Shown: positions 38,363-49,824 of the stretch, in pieces | Layout of the letters: each line of letters starts with the position of its first letter | How positions within the stretch are numbered: position 1 is the stretch's first letter | The notes under the pieces: generated by a model | The model's database searches: none | The model's input: only the letters and a program-made list of their open reading frames with translations | Told to the model about the DNA's origin: nothing | NCBI GenBank assembly: GCA_013396655.1 | Contig: WBMV01006439.1 | Coordinates: 434,001-498,000, forward strand | Direction of reading: 5' to 3' | DNA length: 64,000 bases | Origin: Campylorhamphus procurvoides | Taxonomy: Eukaryota; Chordata; Aves; Passeriformes; Dendrocolaptidae | Program-made: the position numbers and the translations under genes

Positions 38363-41300
38363 AGAGACAATTTTCTGACAGGCGTAGGATCAAAATCTAA
38401 GGTTTTGTAAAGTTAAACATCTGTATTAAATTTTCTTTATGAACAATAACAGAGAAAATGTAAAATATTCTAGGCAATAAATGTTAAAACGGATTTGATT
38501 CTTAATGTGTGCATGTATAGCTGAAATGGCCTCTGAATCCTCTATTGTATATACTCCAGCATAGTTATAAAGTCTCTGGAGCTCCGGGATTCAGACTCCT
38601 TCCTTAGTATCTAAGAGATGCTCTGAGCAATGAGAAATAAATTTATCTCCTTCCCTTCTGTCCAGCCTCATCCATGTCAAATCACTTATAATAGATCTGG
38701 GCAAGAATTATTTTGCACCACCTGATTCATTGCTATTAGAAAACACAGTGGTTGAAGATCCTCCCTGACAACAGATTCCCACACATTTTTGTATCTGACT
38801 ATTCAATAGAGCCCATTTGCCTGATGCTACAGAGATATCAATTATTTCTAGTGTTGCCAGTATAAAAAGGCTGTTGTACACTAAATCCAGCATTTGGCTA
38901 GCTTTTTTTTTGTACTTTCAGAAGGGATTATTTGAAAGAGAATAGCTCCTTTCAGAACTTTAGACACTAAATCATATTCAACAGTGAGCTCTCCATCTCC
39001 CCTTTATCCTCTTTTGTCTCTCTCTCTTCAGAGGTCTGCTGAAATGCTCCTGTTCCTCCACACTCTTAATAATGGTTGGGTGGAGAGCAATTTCATTAGT
39101 TTCTGCATGTCTACAGCTTCTGACTTCTCTAGTCTAAAAATAATAAAAAATCCTGTACATTTTCACTTATTTAATACACTTTTCTATCGTCATATTTATA
39201 TCCTTATTGCATTAACCACCACAAAGAACAAATATAGAAAACTTACCAGCATGGTCTTCTGTCCCTTTGTGTATGCAGATAGGGATTAGGTAGGACAAAC
39301 ACTTACCTCATATCTTGTTGTTACACACATGACAGAAGCAAAGCATTCCCAGAAACATTTCATTTCCAGAAGAAAGAAAGCAAGAGCATTTTAACTCTAA
39401 CACATTTAATCTAAATCTAAATACTCTTCTGAGTATGATCACCTTAAACTACTAACCAGAAGAAGGAATGAAGCTGATAACCTCCAGAAAACAACTGATG
39501 AAAGGTCCTAGGTGGTTTGAATCATTCTTTTTATCTGTGTCTTTCTGCCGAATAAAGAAGTGGTCTGGAGTCCTGCTCTTCTAGGTTAGATGTCTCATGT
39601 TTCAAAATTGAGATAGAGACGGGTTCAGGGGCTCTGTGCCATCCTTGCCCTCATCAGAGCATGATAACAGTAGCAGAGATAACAGGTTATCTTCTGTAAT
39701 GAGTGACTAGGCTCCTTTTAGTCACTAATTGTTGAATTCTGCAATAGGTCAGCAAAGGTGTTTTACATAATAGATGGGAAAACTTTGATTAGTTATTTAA
39801 TGAAATGCCCTTCTGATTTAATGCAAGGAGCAACCTATTTATTATCTCCTTTAGTCTCAAGTGTGCCCGGAGAATTCAAAGCAGAGAAAAGAAAATAATT
39901 TCTATAGAAAACAAGGGCCCTTTATGATATTCCCAGACATTTTTGTTCCAGTCTACAACAATCATCCTTTAAGGGTCTTACTCCTGTGGGCTTCCTTCTA
40001 CTAAGGTACAAAGGTTGTCCTAACACAGGCTCAGAGCTTTCTGAGCTAAACAGTATGGGGCTGGAAACATTCTCAGGTAGCATAAACAGCCCTTTTCACA
40101 GTTCATGATAGTCTATGAAAGAATTCAATACATATAGTTATACATAAACAAGCACCTTACAGGGCATTAATCTGTATTTGGAATAGTAAAATCTCCATTA
40201 TTCTATCCAGCAAAATTACCTAATTTTCACAGTTTGCTGAAAGAAGAGTTCTAGAAAACCTGTTCTCTCCCAGTTGCCCTTTATCTTTGTCTTCAAGAGT
40301 CAAGGCCAGGTGAGACTGATGACTTTTAGTAGGGGAAGAATATGGCAAAATAATTATTCCTCTTCATTTTAGAATTCTTCATTTAAGTGGCCCCTGAGCT
40401 CTATTTGTATTCTTTTATCCACATCAACCATAATTATACTCAGATGTATTTGTATTGTCTGGAGGCATCAGCAATAACTGTTGTAGAAGCTGCTCACTAA
40501 ACCAATGACTGATCTTTGTCAAGATCATTTTGAGAGCATTTTATACCTTTTCTGTTTTTCAGCTTTATTTATTTTCTTTCTTTTATTGTTTCTTTTTTTC
40601 TTTTTCTTTTTAATTGAAGACTTAGATTTTTCTCTGAAAAAATCACATTTTAGAATATCAGAGCCTGGAATTAATTCACCTAACATCAGCATACAATATG
40701 AGTATGTCAATTATCAGCAGAACAATTTGAGGCTGTGCATGGAGTGTCATCAAGGGAAAGACAGGTATTTCTGAGGAGGTGAGCTAACTCTTACATGGGA
40801 TGAATCATCATATATGTACTTCCACTGCACCGCACAATGAACCAAAGACTACTGTGTTCTTATTATAGGTACCTCAGGTGTGTCACTAAAGTTAAATGAG
40901 ATAAATCTAGATTCAAGTTTCTGCAAAAAATACTAGTAAAAATATAATTTTACGTTCATAAGGGAAAGTATCGCCTTTGAAAGTCTGGTGGCAGATACAC
41001 TGTGAAGACCCGTATCCTTCATCGTATAATACACAAAAGCAGATGGCATTTATAGACATGCTATAATAAGTTTGAAAAGCCCCATGCAAATTAACAAAGC
41101 AACAAACACGATGCAAAATAACAAGCAATGAAACAGTTCTCAAGAAAAAGAAAAGTGCTTCAGGGGACATAGAAAGCTAAAGAAAGAGGGACAAGCTTTG
41201 TCTGTGATAAGGAACAAATGAAAAAGAAACCCAGTAGATTTAGGAATGAATGTTCTCAGACTAGTACCTTTATCACAGCTTAAGACAGAGTTGCAACTGC

Positions 41301-43240
41301 AGTCAGTGCATCTGCTGGTCAGTCATACAAGGGAAATAATCATGGGACGTATACAATGAATAAAATAATGTTATTAACAGAAGTGCTTACCCTGCAAATA
41401 GATACCTGTTAATTTCTCTGATAGAAATGTGAAGAAATATAAAGAACTTATGTAGGAAAACTATCCTGCCTACTTCTATACCCTGATGGACACCAAGCTG
41501 CTTCCTGTAGCTCGGGATAGAGATTTTGGAACTGCTATGGACAGTTCATCATCTCACTGTTCAAGAGAGTTACAAACATACATCTGGTGCTGAAATGGTG
41601 GTAAGAAATACAGAAAATGAGACAAGAATAACAATCTACCACTGAAAAAAATCAATATTGTATCTACGCCTTAAATGCTGTGTGGATTATTTTGACCACT
41701 TCTGTGTCAAGAAAATGTAGTAGAACCAAGAAAAACACAGAGAAGCAAGGAAAGGATGATTTGAGATATGAAACTGCTTCTGTAAAAGAACTAAATAGAT
41801 TAGGACTTATGAGCTGGAGAACAGATAAAAAAAAAGTGTTATGAAAAAGATATAAAAAATCATTAATGTCTTTCCAAGAGAGGAAGAACCGAGAACTTAA
41901 ATGAAAAGGAAATGTATGTAAATGAATATGTGAAGTTCTTTCCACAGGATACAGTGAAGCCCAAATCATAAAAAGGTTCTTTAAAAGTGAAGTAAATCAA
42001 AAATTATCACACAGCAAATGCAGTGCTTCTGAAGAAAGTTACCCTGTCATTACCCTTTCATTACCTAACAGATTATCACAGAATGCACAGGAAGAAATGC
42101 ACTTTTCCTATTCTTGCTCTATGTCCAAACACCCACTGCTGGGTTTTATGTGATATCCAAGAATGGTTCAAGCTGAAGTCTGACTAAAGAGGAGGGCAGA
42201 GAGACAGTAAGAAGTATTGCAGTCAGAAAGCCACACGTAACATGTGATTACATGTCATGATTCAAAGCCATAAGCAACACAAGAATTACAGGACCTCAAC
42301 CTTTTCACTTCAGGGAGTATATCCAAATCTTATAAGTGAAATAAATTCTTGCCCTTGTTCTTGAGAGAAAGACTTTCTAAAAATCAGTGAACAAAACCCC
42401 GTGATATTAAAACTAGTGGCTCCTCCAAAGCATCCTCATCCAGACATTTGAGCAAAGGACTGCAAGACAGAATTTAGAAAAATTAAGACCAATATAAACT
42501 TGAACATAAATGCCAGTGGGCATGTAAGAGTAACACTAATAGTAACCAAAGAGAAAGGCTAGAAAGCCAAATGAGATTTTTACCTAATAGTAGCACTGCA
42601 CTAGCATATACCCAATTGGGAGTGATGTAGTTTGCCATAGACAACTGACTGTGGAGCTATCTTTGTGTTTCCTGAAATTGGCACTTTAAAAGCCCTGTAA
42701 GGCTCAATTTCTGAGTTCTAGCAGGGAGGAATCATTTTATTACAGCATGTCAGATGATTTCAGCATGCCAGGCGCCCTGGAAATCATTTTGCCAAAAGTG
42801 CACACAAAGGTATCCTTGCTACAGCTTATATGTTTGCATTACATGATTATTGATTTTCATGCCTCATATTCCTGTTACATATCATGACATTTCTCAAGAC
42901 TTATTAACATATGTACTTATCCTTACAAGGTCTCTGAGGGGCTTCACTGAGAGTCTCTGGTGGTCGTTTCTGTATGGAATGCCCAAAGTTCTAAGTGACT
43001 GCCTTACAAACTTTGCAACAATACACCTGGTTACTTGGTGTTGCCTGCTTGGCTGCTTCGGTTCCCTTCTTCATTGTTTCTTTACTTTGCTTGGCTAATT
43101 TCTTTAAATCACTTGGCTCAGCTACACAGAATTTTCTGTGATATCTTCCATTGCAAGCAGTACTAGTCCTGATACATCTTAAAACTCTGGTATCATTTGT
43201 TTCCACCAAAGAAATGATATTTGTAGTAGAAAAACATAGA

Positions 43241-43573
43241 AAGGATGTTACAGTGAAGTGAGGGTCAGTCTCTTCTGTTGTGTCACATGAAAGGAAAAGA
43301 GGAAAGGGCTTTAAGTTGCACCAGGGGAGGTTCAGATTAGTTATTAGAAAAAAAATTTGCACTGAAAAATCAGTGAAAACAGTCAGGCATTAGAATAAGT
43401 TGCCCAGGGAGGTGGTGGAGTCACCATCTCTAGAAGTGTTCAAGAGGCATCTGGATGTGTCACACAGGGATATGTCTTAGGGGTGACTGTGATGGTGCTA
43501 CTTGACAGTTGGAGTAGATGATCTTGGAGGTCTCTTCCAACCTTGATGATTCTGTGATTTTTGTGTTTCTGTG
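43241..43573 (+). mobile_element. CR1 LINE 3' end fragment
   Basis: Plus-strand CR1 from the end of ORF2 through the 3' UTR to the tail. Diagnostic parts include ttgcaccaggggaggttcag, ttgcccagggaggtggtgga, gatcttggaggtctcttcca and the terminal gattctgtgattt repeat. It is 5'-truncated at about 43241. The C-terminal ORF2 remnant has stops. Confidence 0.93.
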
Positions 43574-44954
43574 AGTATGGAAACAAGAAAGGCAGGCAAA
43601 TACTATGCATACTAGAAGAGATATAAAACCTCTTGTCACTGTGTTTACCATGTCTCATACATTCCCTGAAGAGCATTTAAAAAAAACAAAAATCATTGCT
43701 GATTCATTTATAGGTGCCTTCTAAAATTAAAAGTACGTCTTTAAAGGGGCTGTCTTTTTGTTTATACATTTTGATTTTTCATTATTTTTCGCTGCTTTTT
43801 CTCTCTTGTTTTGATTGGTTGAACTAATATGAAGATATGGTTACAAATAAATTGTTATTTGACATAATTTGTAAATACATCTTAAGATTATCAAAGTATT
43901 TATCATGTATGATTCAATTTCATGTAGACTTTGAAATAATCCCTTTGATGGAAAAAAATCCAAAAGTAATGACGTAAATTATTCACGCCAAGTAATTCAG
44001 CCAGATCTAATGAATGCAGTAAAGAGGAGTTTGCATATTGCACAAAGGGATCATTTTAAATCCTTTATCACTTTGCTCACCTCTTCTGCCCTTCTTCATC
44101 TTCTTTGCAATTCCAATAAGGCTGCAACATCACTGCAACACGGAAAGCATTAGTGATTCTATTTAGAAGGTGCCAACCCTGTTGATCATCTGCCTACCCT
44201 ATTATCAGTATAGAAGCATTCTTTGTTTGTATTCTCAAAGGGTTATGGGAATTATTTTTGCAAGTTAGTGCTGTTACCCAAGTTTCTACTTCTAAACAAA
44301 ACCAAACTATTGCTGATGACATATGGTATCATAATAATTTTCATTTTTTGAGTAAGGAAATTATTATTTCTATGAAGATTTTCAATTTTGAGTTGCCATC
44401 ACAACTTACTACGGAGCAGTAACAAATTACCAAATCAAAGTAATGCCTAAACTTTGTTAATTTGAAGCATAATGCTTCATTCAGCCACTCTTAGGATGAC
44501 ACCAAGAGATACTCCTTTCTCATACCACCTCCATTGCATTTCTTTGGTTTCATTTAGACACAGACAACACCTCTGTGTCATGGCCGTACCCTATATCTCC
44601 ATCCCAGTGCTTCAGTCCAGTCCTTTCCTGTTCACATTCATCCTGGCAAGGCACGGTGTCTGCAGGGATTCCTGGGTAAACGGTGACTTTTGAGAAGGGG
44701 AAGTGCTCAGAAATGCAAATAAGCCCCTATTAGTAATCCTTCCACAGCCTGCTCTGTTCACTTACAATATGCTTCCCGCAACCAAATACCTAATGCTTTA
44801 TGTATTATCCTGATGGGAAGGCCTGAAGTTTTCTGGTTTAGAAAATACACTGATATCCTTTCAGCTAATTATCATTTGTGAAAATAAGAGTTGGAAAGGA
44901 CATGATAGATCAGCTGTATGACTTTGTTTCTGTTTTACCACCCCAAAACCAGCA
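43574..44954. other. Non-coding stretch
   Basis: Nothing recognised; AT-rich with short chance open frames. Confidence 0.5.
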
Positions 44955-45055
44955 TTAAGTCTCCATTTTGTCAACAGGAACACAATTTGTCAAGGGTTAT
45001 ATGACCCAGATCTCATAATCTCCAGAGCTAGGCTAAGCTTTGTTTCCTACCTTTC
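44955..45055 (-). mobile_element. Possible MIR-type SINE relic
   Basis: The plus strand resembles the reverse complement of an amniote MIR: tccattttgtcaacaggaac, then tttgtcaagggttatatgac, then cccagatctcataatctcca. The order and spacing are right but divergence is high, so this is tentative. Confidence 0.33.
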
Positions 45056-45465
45056 CAGATGATTAATGTGTTCAGTTTGCTGTACTTGGTCTCTTTAGTA
45101 CATTAGAAGGAGAAATACTCCACAAGAGTAGTTATTTCTGTGCTTTCTTACAGCCCAATAAATCCTGGAAGGTACTAAAAATCAGACAGAATTGCACAGA
45201 ACAATACCTGAAAAGTTTCTGAGATGTTCAAGTGTTGAACCACGTCATCAAGTTACAAAATGGTCTCACAAAGCATACAGTAGGTCATCATCTCTTGAAG
45301 AACTTGGTGTAATCTTTATTTATAAGAAAGTGAGAGAACACGAGAAGATTTCCAGCCTGGACTGAACCTGAGAACATTTCTTGAAATCACTGTATCTGTG
45401 CTCACAATTCAAGACAGAATTTCTTTGGTCTATCTTCAAGTTATAATGCATACTCAATGAGAATT

Positions 45466-45466
45466 N
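45466..45466. other. Single ambiguous base
   Basis: One N in otherwise ordinary sequence. Confidence 0.95.
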
Positions 45467-45514
45467 TGAATATATGAAGACTCCTCTGTTAGCGGGCAGG
45501 GCTGCTCATTCCTG

Positions 45515-45694
45515 ATGCATTACCTCTTCATTTCTCTGCTACAGAACACAGCAATCCAGGCAGTCTTTGGGCTTCATTGCATCCCTAACGTTAACAACTG
45601 GACATTTGTTAATAACACCTCTTTGTGGTACCAGTATCCCATTGCTGACACCCTATTTTCTCTGCTTGACGGTCCACTTGCTGTTGACTCTTAG
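45515..45694 (+). other. Unassigned 59-codon small ORF
   Basis: ATG at 45515, TAG at 45692-45694. The peptide begins MHYLFISLL, which is hydrophobic, and carries two possible N-glycosylation sites (NWT and NTS). A splice-acceptor-like tctctgctacag ends at 45544 inside it. Eighteen bases after its stop a second frame (45713-45958, 81 codons, with a Lys-rich C-terminus) opens. I do not recognise either peptide. Frames of this length are common by chance, so confidence that it is a gene is low. A degraded retroelement fragment is another reading, as an LTR lies 0.7 kb downstream on the other strand. Confidence 0.12.
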
Positions 45695-46416
45695 TGAGAG
45701 GGACAGAACTGAGTGTCTTGGTATTTCAGCGTGTTAAACAAGGTAATAGATGATGAAGCACAGTTTTTTACAATGGGAGAAATTATCGGTTATATTGGTG
45801 TTGGGAAGACACTGAGAACTCTCATTCACAGTATGGTCTTAAAGCTTTCTCAGCTGAAGCCAAATCCCAAGAACATATCTATGCATACCCATGCCATGAG
45901 TGCTCACCGGGCCTTACTGAAGAGCAAGCCTAATAAGGTTATGGACTCTGGCAAGTGATACAGAGAACTCTGTGTAATTAAAATAAACAAGATTGTGTCT
46001 CAGATTAAGAGGCATATAAATTAACTTTTGCTTCCAGTGCTACATGGAATTTTTGACAGACATAAGGAAACAAATTTATTACAGATTGACATAATATATA
46101 TATATGTAAAAAATACAGCAATGTTAATAAATGCAGTTTAATTTTCTTTATAAAGAAGTCTGATGTAAACACTATTTTATTAAGAAAATTGGTCATAGAT
46201 ATTTCCAAACTAGCTTCATATAAAGTCCATTTTCTCTCTTGTTTTTCTCTGCAAATTAAAAACATGTTATTCCTATTTCACATGTTAGATTTCATACAGT
46301 AGATGAAAAAGGATGAAGACAAAATTCAGGAACAAGCTGGACAGCTATAAGGTAAAATCGTGGCAAGGTGGAAAGTAAATTCATCTCCTAACAACTATGA
46401 TTTTACCCGGTTTTCC

Positions 46417-46858
46417 TGTATCATAGTTTAACCTGGCAGGCAGCTTAACACCACCCAGCCCCTCACTAGCTCATATTCATTGAGATGGGGAAGAGATTCA
46501 GAAAAACGTAAAACCTGTGGCTTGAGATGAAACAGTCAGTCTCAAAGCAGTGGGATGCTCACCCCACCCCTCCTGACACTCCCCGCTGCTACCGCCAGCC
46601 AGCTCCACCCAGATTTATGCTTCAACATGATGCCATGCAGTCTGGAATACCCCTCTGGTTATTTGGGGTCAGCTGTCCTGGTAGTGACCTCTTCCATTTT
46701 TTTGTGACCCAAGTCTACTTGTTGGCAGGGCAGTAACAATGAAGTAACAACTAAAACATCAGTGCGTTATCAATATTATTTTTACCATAAATCCAAAGCA
46801 TGGCCCTATACCAGCTACTAGGAAATAAATTAATTATACCCCAGCTGAAACCAAGGCA
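46417..46858 (-). mobile_element. ERVL-like solo LTR
   Basis: About 440 bases in minus orientation. The minus-strand 5' end is TGCCTTGGTTTCAGCTGGG (right edge) and the 3' end runs through CTGGGTGGTGTTAAGCTGCC to a CA at 46417. These end segments, with gttttagttgtt and gaccccaaataaccag... in between (minus strand), match a common avian ERVL-type LTR. The TATA region has degraded to gcataaat. There are no internal retroviral genes beside it and no clear target-site duplication. A 69-codon plus-strand frame inside is a shadow. Confidence 0.75.
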
Positions 46859-47444
46859 TCATGAACACAAGCACATTTGATTTATCTTTGTCTTCATACC
46901 TATTGTGAAAACACATAGATTAAATGTCCAGGCCCTGCAATGCCATAGCTTGCAAGTGTATCTGCAACACCATAGGAGCCAAGTAAGACTCCCAGCAAAC
47001 CAAAGACCCATATACCACATGTCACCTTTTTGTCCCTTAGTCAGCTCGAAGACTCTGTACTTCTGAGTTTGCTTCTTAGCCAGTTGTCAGAACCAAATGC
47101 CTTTCTCTAGTGCAAAAATGAACATATTCATTCAGGTAAGTAAAAAGGAGCTTTATCAGCCTGCTCCTAAAAGTCTGCTAAACCAAAGATGTCTTTTTAA
47201 ATCAAAATGCACAGATGTACTTTAAAGATTTAAGACAAAATAGTATTTCCTTACAAACAGTAGGCATTTCAATTTTATCTATAGACAAGCATGCATTTAT
47301 ATCTCTGTGCTCGCATTAAATGACTTGTAATCTATTCAACACAGAAATAACTATGTATCTGTTAACTGCCAGGTAGGTTAACACAGTTTTTTAGTTCTGT
47401 ACTAACAAGTAATTTGTATTTCCTAAAACTGCAGAAGATAGAAC
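46859..47444. other. Non-coding stretch
   Basis: Nothing recognised in the sequence between the LTR and the old CR1 relic. Confidence 0.5.
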
Positions 47445-47690
47445 TCAGGAAGACATTGAGAGGTCAATCTAGTTCAATGGCTTGCCCACAGAAGGAGCAA
47501 GCTGTCTCCAAACCAGTCTTGAAAGAACTTTGCATAATCTGTTTCTTAAAAACAAGACAAAATCCTCAACAGACATTCCCTGTACTCCCCAAAGTTGTTT
47601 ACTATGTTCTTCTCTGAGCACCTTATTCCAGTTTTTAATTATCATCATAGCATAAGCTGTTCTTTTCCTAATATCCAACAAATTTAACCC
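47445..47690 (-). mobile_element. Old CR1/L3-like LINE relic
   Basis: The plus strand reads as the reverse complement of an old amniote CR1 3' UTR: gagaggtcaatctagttcaa, then ctgtttcttaaaaac, then cttattccagtttttaatta, then ttttcctaatatccaac. The order and spacing fit. Divergence is greater than in the other CR1 copies here, suggesting an older subfamily. Confidence 0.6.
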
Positions 47691-48557
47691 ATAATTACTT
47701 TTGATTACTGATTTTCTTTCTGAAATTACCTTTTGCCTTTTGAAAACTTATTTCACCTCTTAGTTTTCTATGGCATGAACAAACTTTGTGTATTCTGGTA
47801 TTCTCTCAGGTTTGCAAGAGACATGAGTTCACATACCTGACATGCAGACGACTGAATCTTGCAAGATTTTTAGTATCTCCATTTTTTCTTTTTTTCTTTC
47901 TTCCTTTTGTGTTTTTTTTTTACTGTTGTGCAATGATTAAATGTTTACTTTTATATATTTCTGTCTTTCAGGTTATTTACTGAAAGTAACTTTCTTACTG
48001 TGGCTCAATATTCATCATTCCACCTGGAGATTCAGATACTAAAAAGTATCTACATTATGTTAGACAACGGATGCAGAATTTTTTTATATTCTAAATTAGA
48101 TTTTAGCATTATTTTTCACTCAGTTTTCCCATTTTGTATATATCAATCACCACAAAATCCTCTGCATTGTTAAATGAGCATCTGCTGACAGGTGAATCTT
48201 TACAATCCAAGAATAAATGGAAATTAAATGCAAAAGAAAACACTAGGTATTATGGTATTAGGTGTCTTGTGGGATAAAATAAATCATGCTTTAAAAGTAA
48301 CTCAGGGTTTTTGTTTTTTTTTAAAATTAAACCATATTTAAAAAAATTATTTCCTTTATCCCCATGTATAGTCTTTCATCACAACTCTTTTATCTTACTT
48401 TTCTGCAACTAGTATTCTCCAGCAGTGCATGAGAAGTCTGACTGCATTTAACCTACCAAGCAACACATGATCTTATTGTAATGAAAAGCTACAACTACCC
48501 ACCTTCAAAAAAAGCAACTAACTAAATATGCAGCAGGTATATTAGGGTTGCATGACT

Positions 48558-48595
48558 CTTTTGTTGTTTTTGGTTTTGTTTTGTTTTCCTTTTAC
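48558..48595. repeat. T/G-rich tract
   Basis: T runs broken by G and GG (tttttggttttgttttgttt), the complement type of the A/C tracts elsewhere. Confidence 0.75.
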
Positions 48596-48774
48596 TATTT
48601 ACCATTTTACCATCTAAAACTGATGTATTTTTTCAACCCCTTCATCCAGGTTCTCTGGACAACAGTCATGGGCATCTGCAACAGTTGACTTATTCCCTCA
48701 TACAAGCATTTAAGATAGGTGAATTGAACCATTTTGAGAATTGAACCATGTCTAGAACTATATCTCTCTCTTTT

Positions 48775-48903
48775 CAGATGTCAAGAGAATACGATGCCCT
48801 TCATACCTCTGCTCTTCAATGTATTTGTTCCTCTACCTCCTTTGTTCTCAGCTCTGAGATTTACTCTACCACCCTCCCAAAAGCTGCACCTCCACCAATA
48901 TAT
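48775..48903 (+). repeat. Unnamed repeat, copy A
   Basis: Shares an ordered set of segments with 49676-49824: a cag start after a T-rich tract, ...gatgccctt, tgctctt(c)aatg, ttgttcct(c)tacctccttt and cacctccaccaat. The similarity is clear but diverged, with short gaps. No known family was assigned. Confidence 0.65.
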
Positions 48904-49675
48904 GAAACAGCCTGCTATACTCCTTAAATGTAAGTCACTTGATATTGTTATTGTAACATAACTTCTATCGTACCTTCCAGGTCTTTTGATCTTTCACTCC
49001 TGTTCTTGAAACTTAGTATATAACTCCAGGATCACAAAAATTTCTGCATGTTGCTTACTGGCTGATTCTCACCTTTGCGTTTTCCAGGGAAGTCTTGATT
49101 CTCACAATCTAAGGGGACATTCTCCCACTGTTCCCTGCTATTTTCTGTGGTTTGGGTCTGAAACTTTTGACACAACAGAGACAGTTCACACCATACAATT
49201 TCTGCCTGATGTCAATGATATACATGAATACAAAGTCCAGTTTCAAATTAATTGCATGTGCAATGAAAATGGATGTTTCTACTTCATGACTAAACATTGT
49301 AGGTCCCCTTTATATTCTTGAAACCCCTCCTTAACTCTGCTCTATAACAGTAAATGCTCACTGAGGTAAATGAAAGTTTTCTGATAATTGTTAGCATTTT
49401 CTATGTCACGTATCATTCAACAATGCTCTTGTTTAGATTATAACAGGAAATATTCGGCTGAAAAGAAGGCATAGGACAGAAATAAGAAAGGAAATCAAGT
49501 ACACATCAGATTTCTTTCCTGTGCAGGAAAACTTAGGTGATCACGCTATTACTGCGTGACAAGATTTTGACTGAGTCTGAATGCAAAGGTTAATGCCAAA
49601 GAAAGCGTTAAACCCTACCACAGCCCAAACCCTCAGGATTTCCCTTCATGCACTTCTGAAGATGGCTGTCTTTTG

Positions 49676-49824
49676 CAGGGACACAGCCTACAGGATCCCC
49701 TTGAGCAACTCTGGAATTCCTGCTGTGCTGCTTTTCATTTGCTCTTTAATGCCTTTGTTGCTATACCTCCTTTGTTCCCACCCCTTTTCCATCCTCTGAA
49801 AGATGTAACTCCGCCAAGATTATG
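49676..49824 (+). repeat. Unnamed repeat, copy B
   Basis: Same orientation as copy A, about 900 bases downstream. Matching segments are ggatcccctt, tgctctttaatg, ttgttgctatacctccttt, and taactccgccaagat. A gap of about 30 bases relative to copy A follows the ccctt segment. In one frame both copies encode a similar LLFN-x-FV-x-x-PPLF string. Confidence 0.65.

Larger units (their letters stand above)
36215..43240. other. Long non-coding stretch
   Basis: Apart from the candidate exon at 37481-37566 and the A/C tract at 38308-38362, nothing is recognisable in 7.0 kb. A T-rich pyrimidine run lies at about 40561-40612. Open frames are near 100 codons or less; a 123-codon minus frame (42991-43362) overlaps the CR1 that follows. 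Confidence 0.55.
45056..46416. other. Stretch with two small unassigned ORFs
   Basis: Holds the 59-codon frame at 45515-45694 and the 81-codon frame at 45713-45958. It also has one N at 45466 and a short (TA)n at 46091-46106. No element was recognised. Confidence 0.5.

Noticed and set aside
42991..43150. Minus-strand Lys/Ala-rich peptide ending in a Cys-rich YCCKVCK string, zinc-finger-like
   Set aside because: Only one short Cys cluster with no paired His, the upstream part of the frame is antisense CR1, and splice signals are poor.
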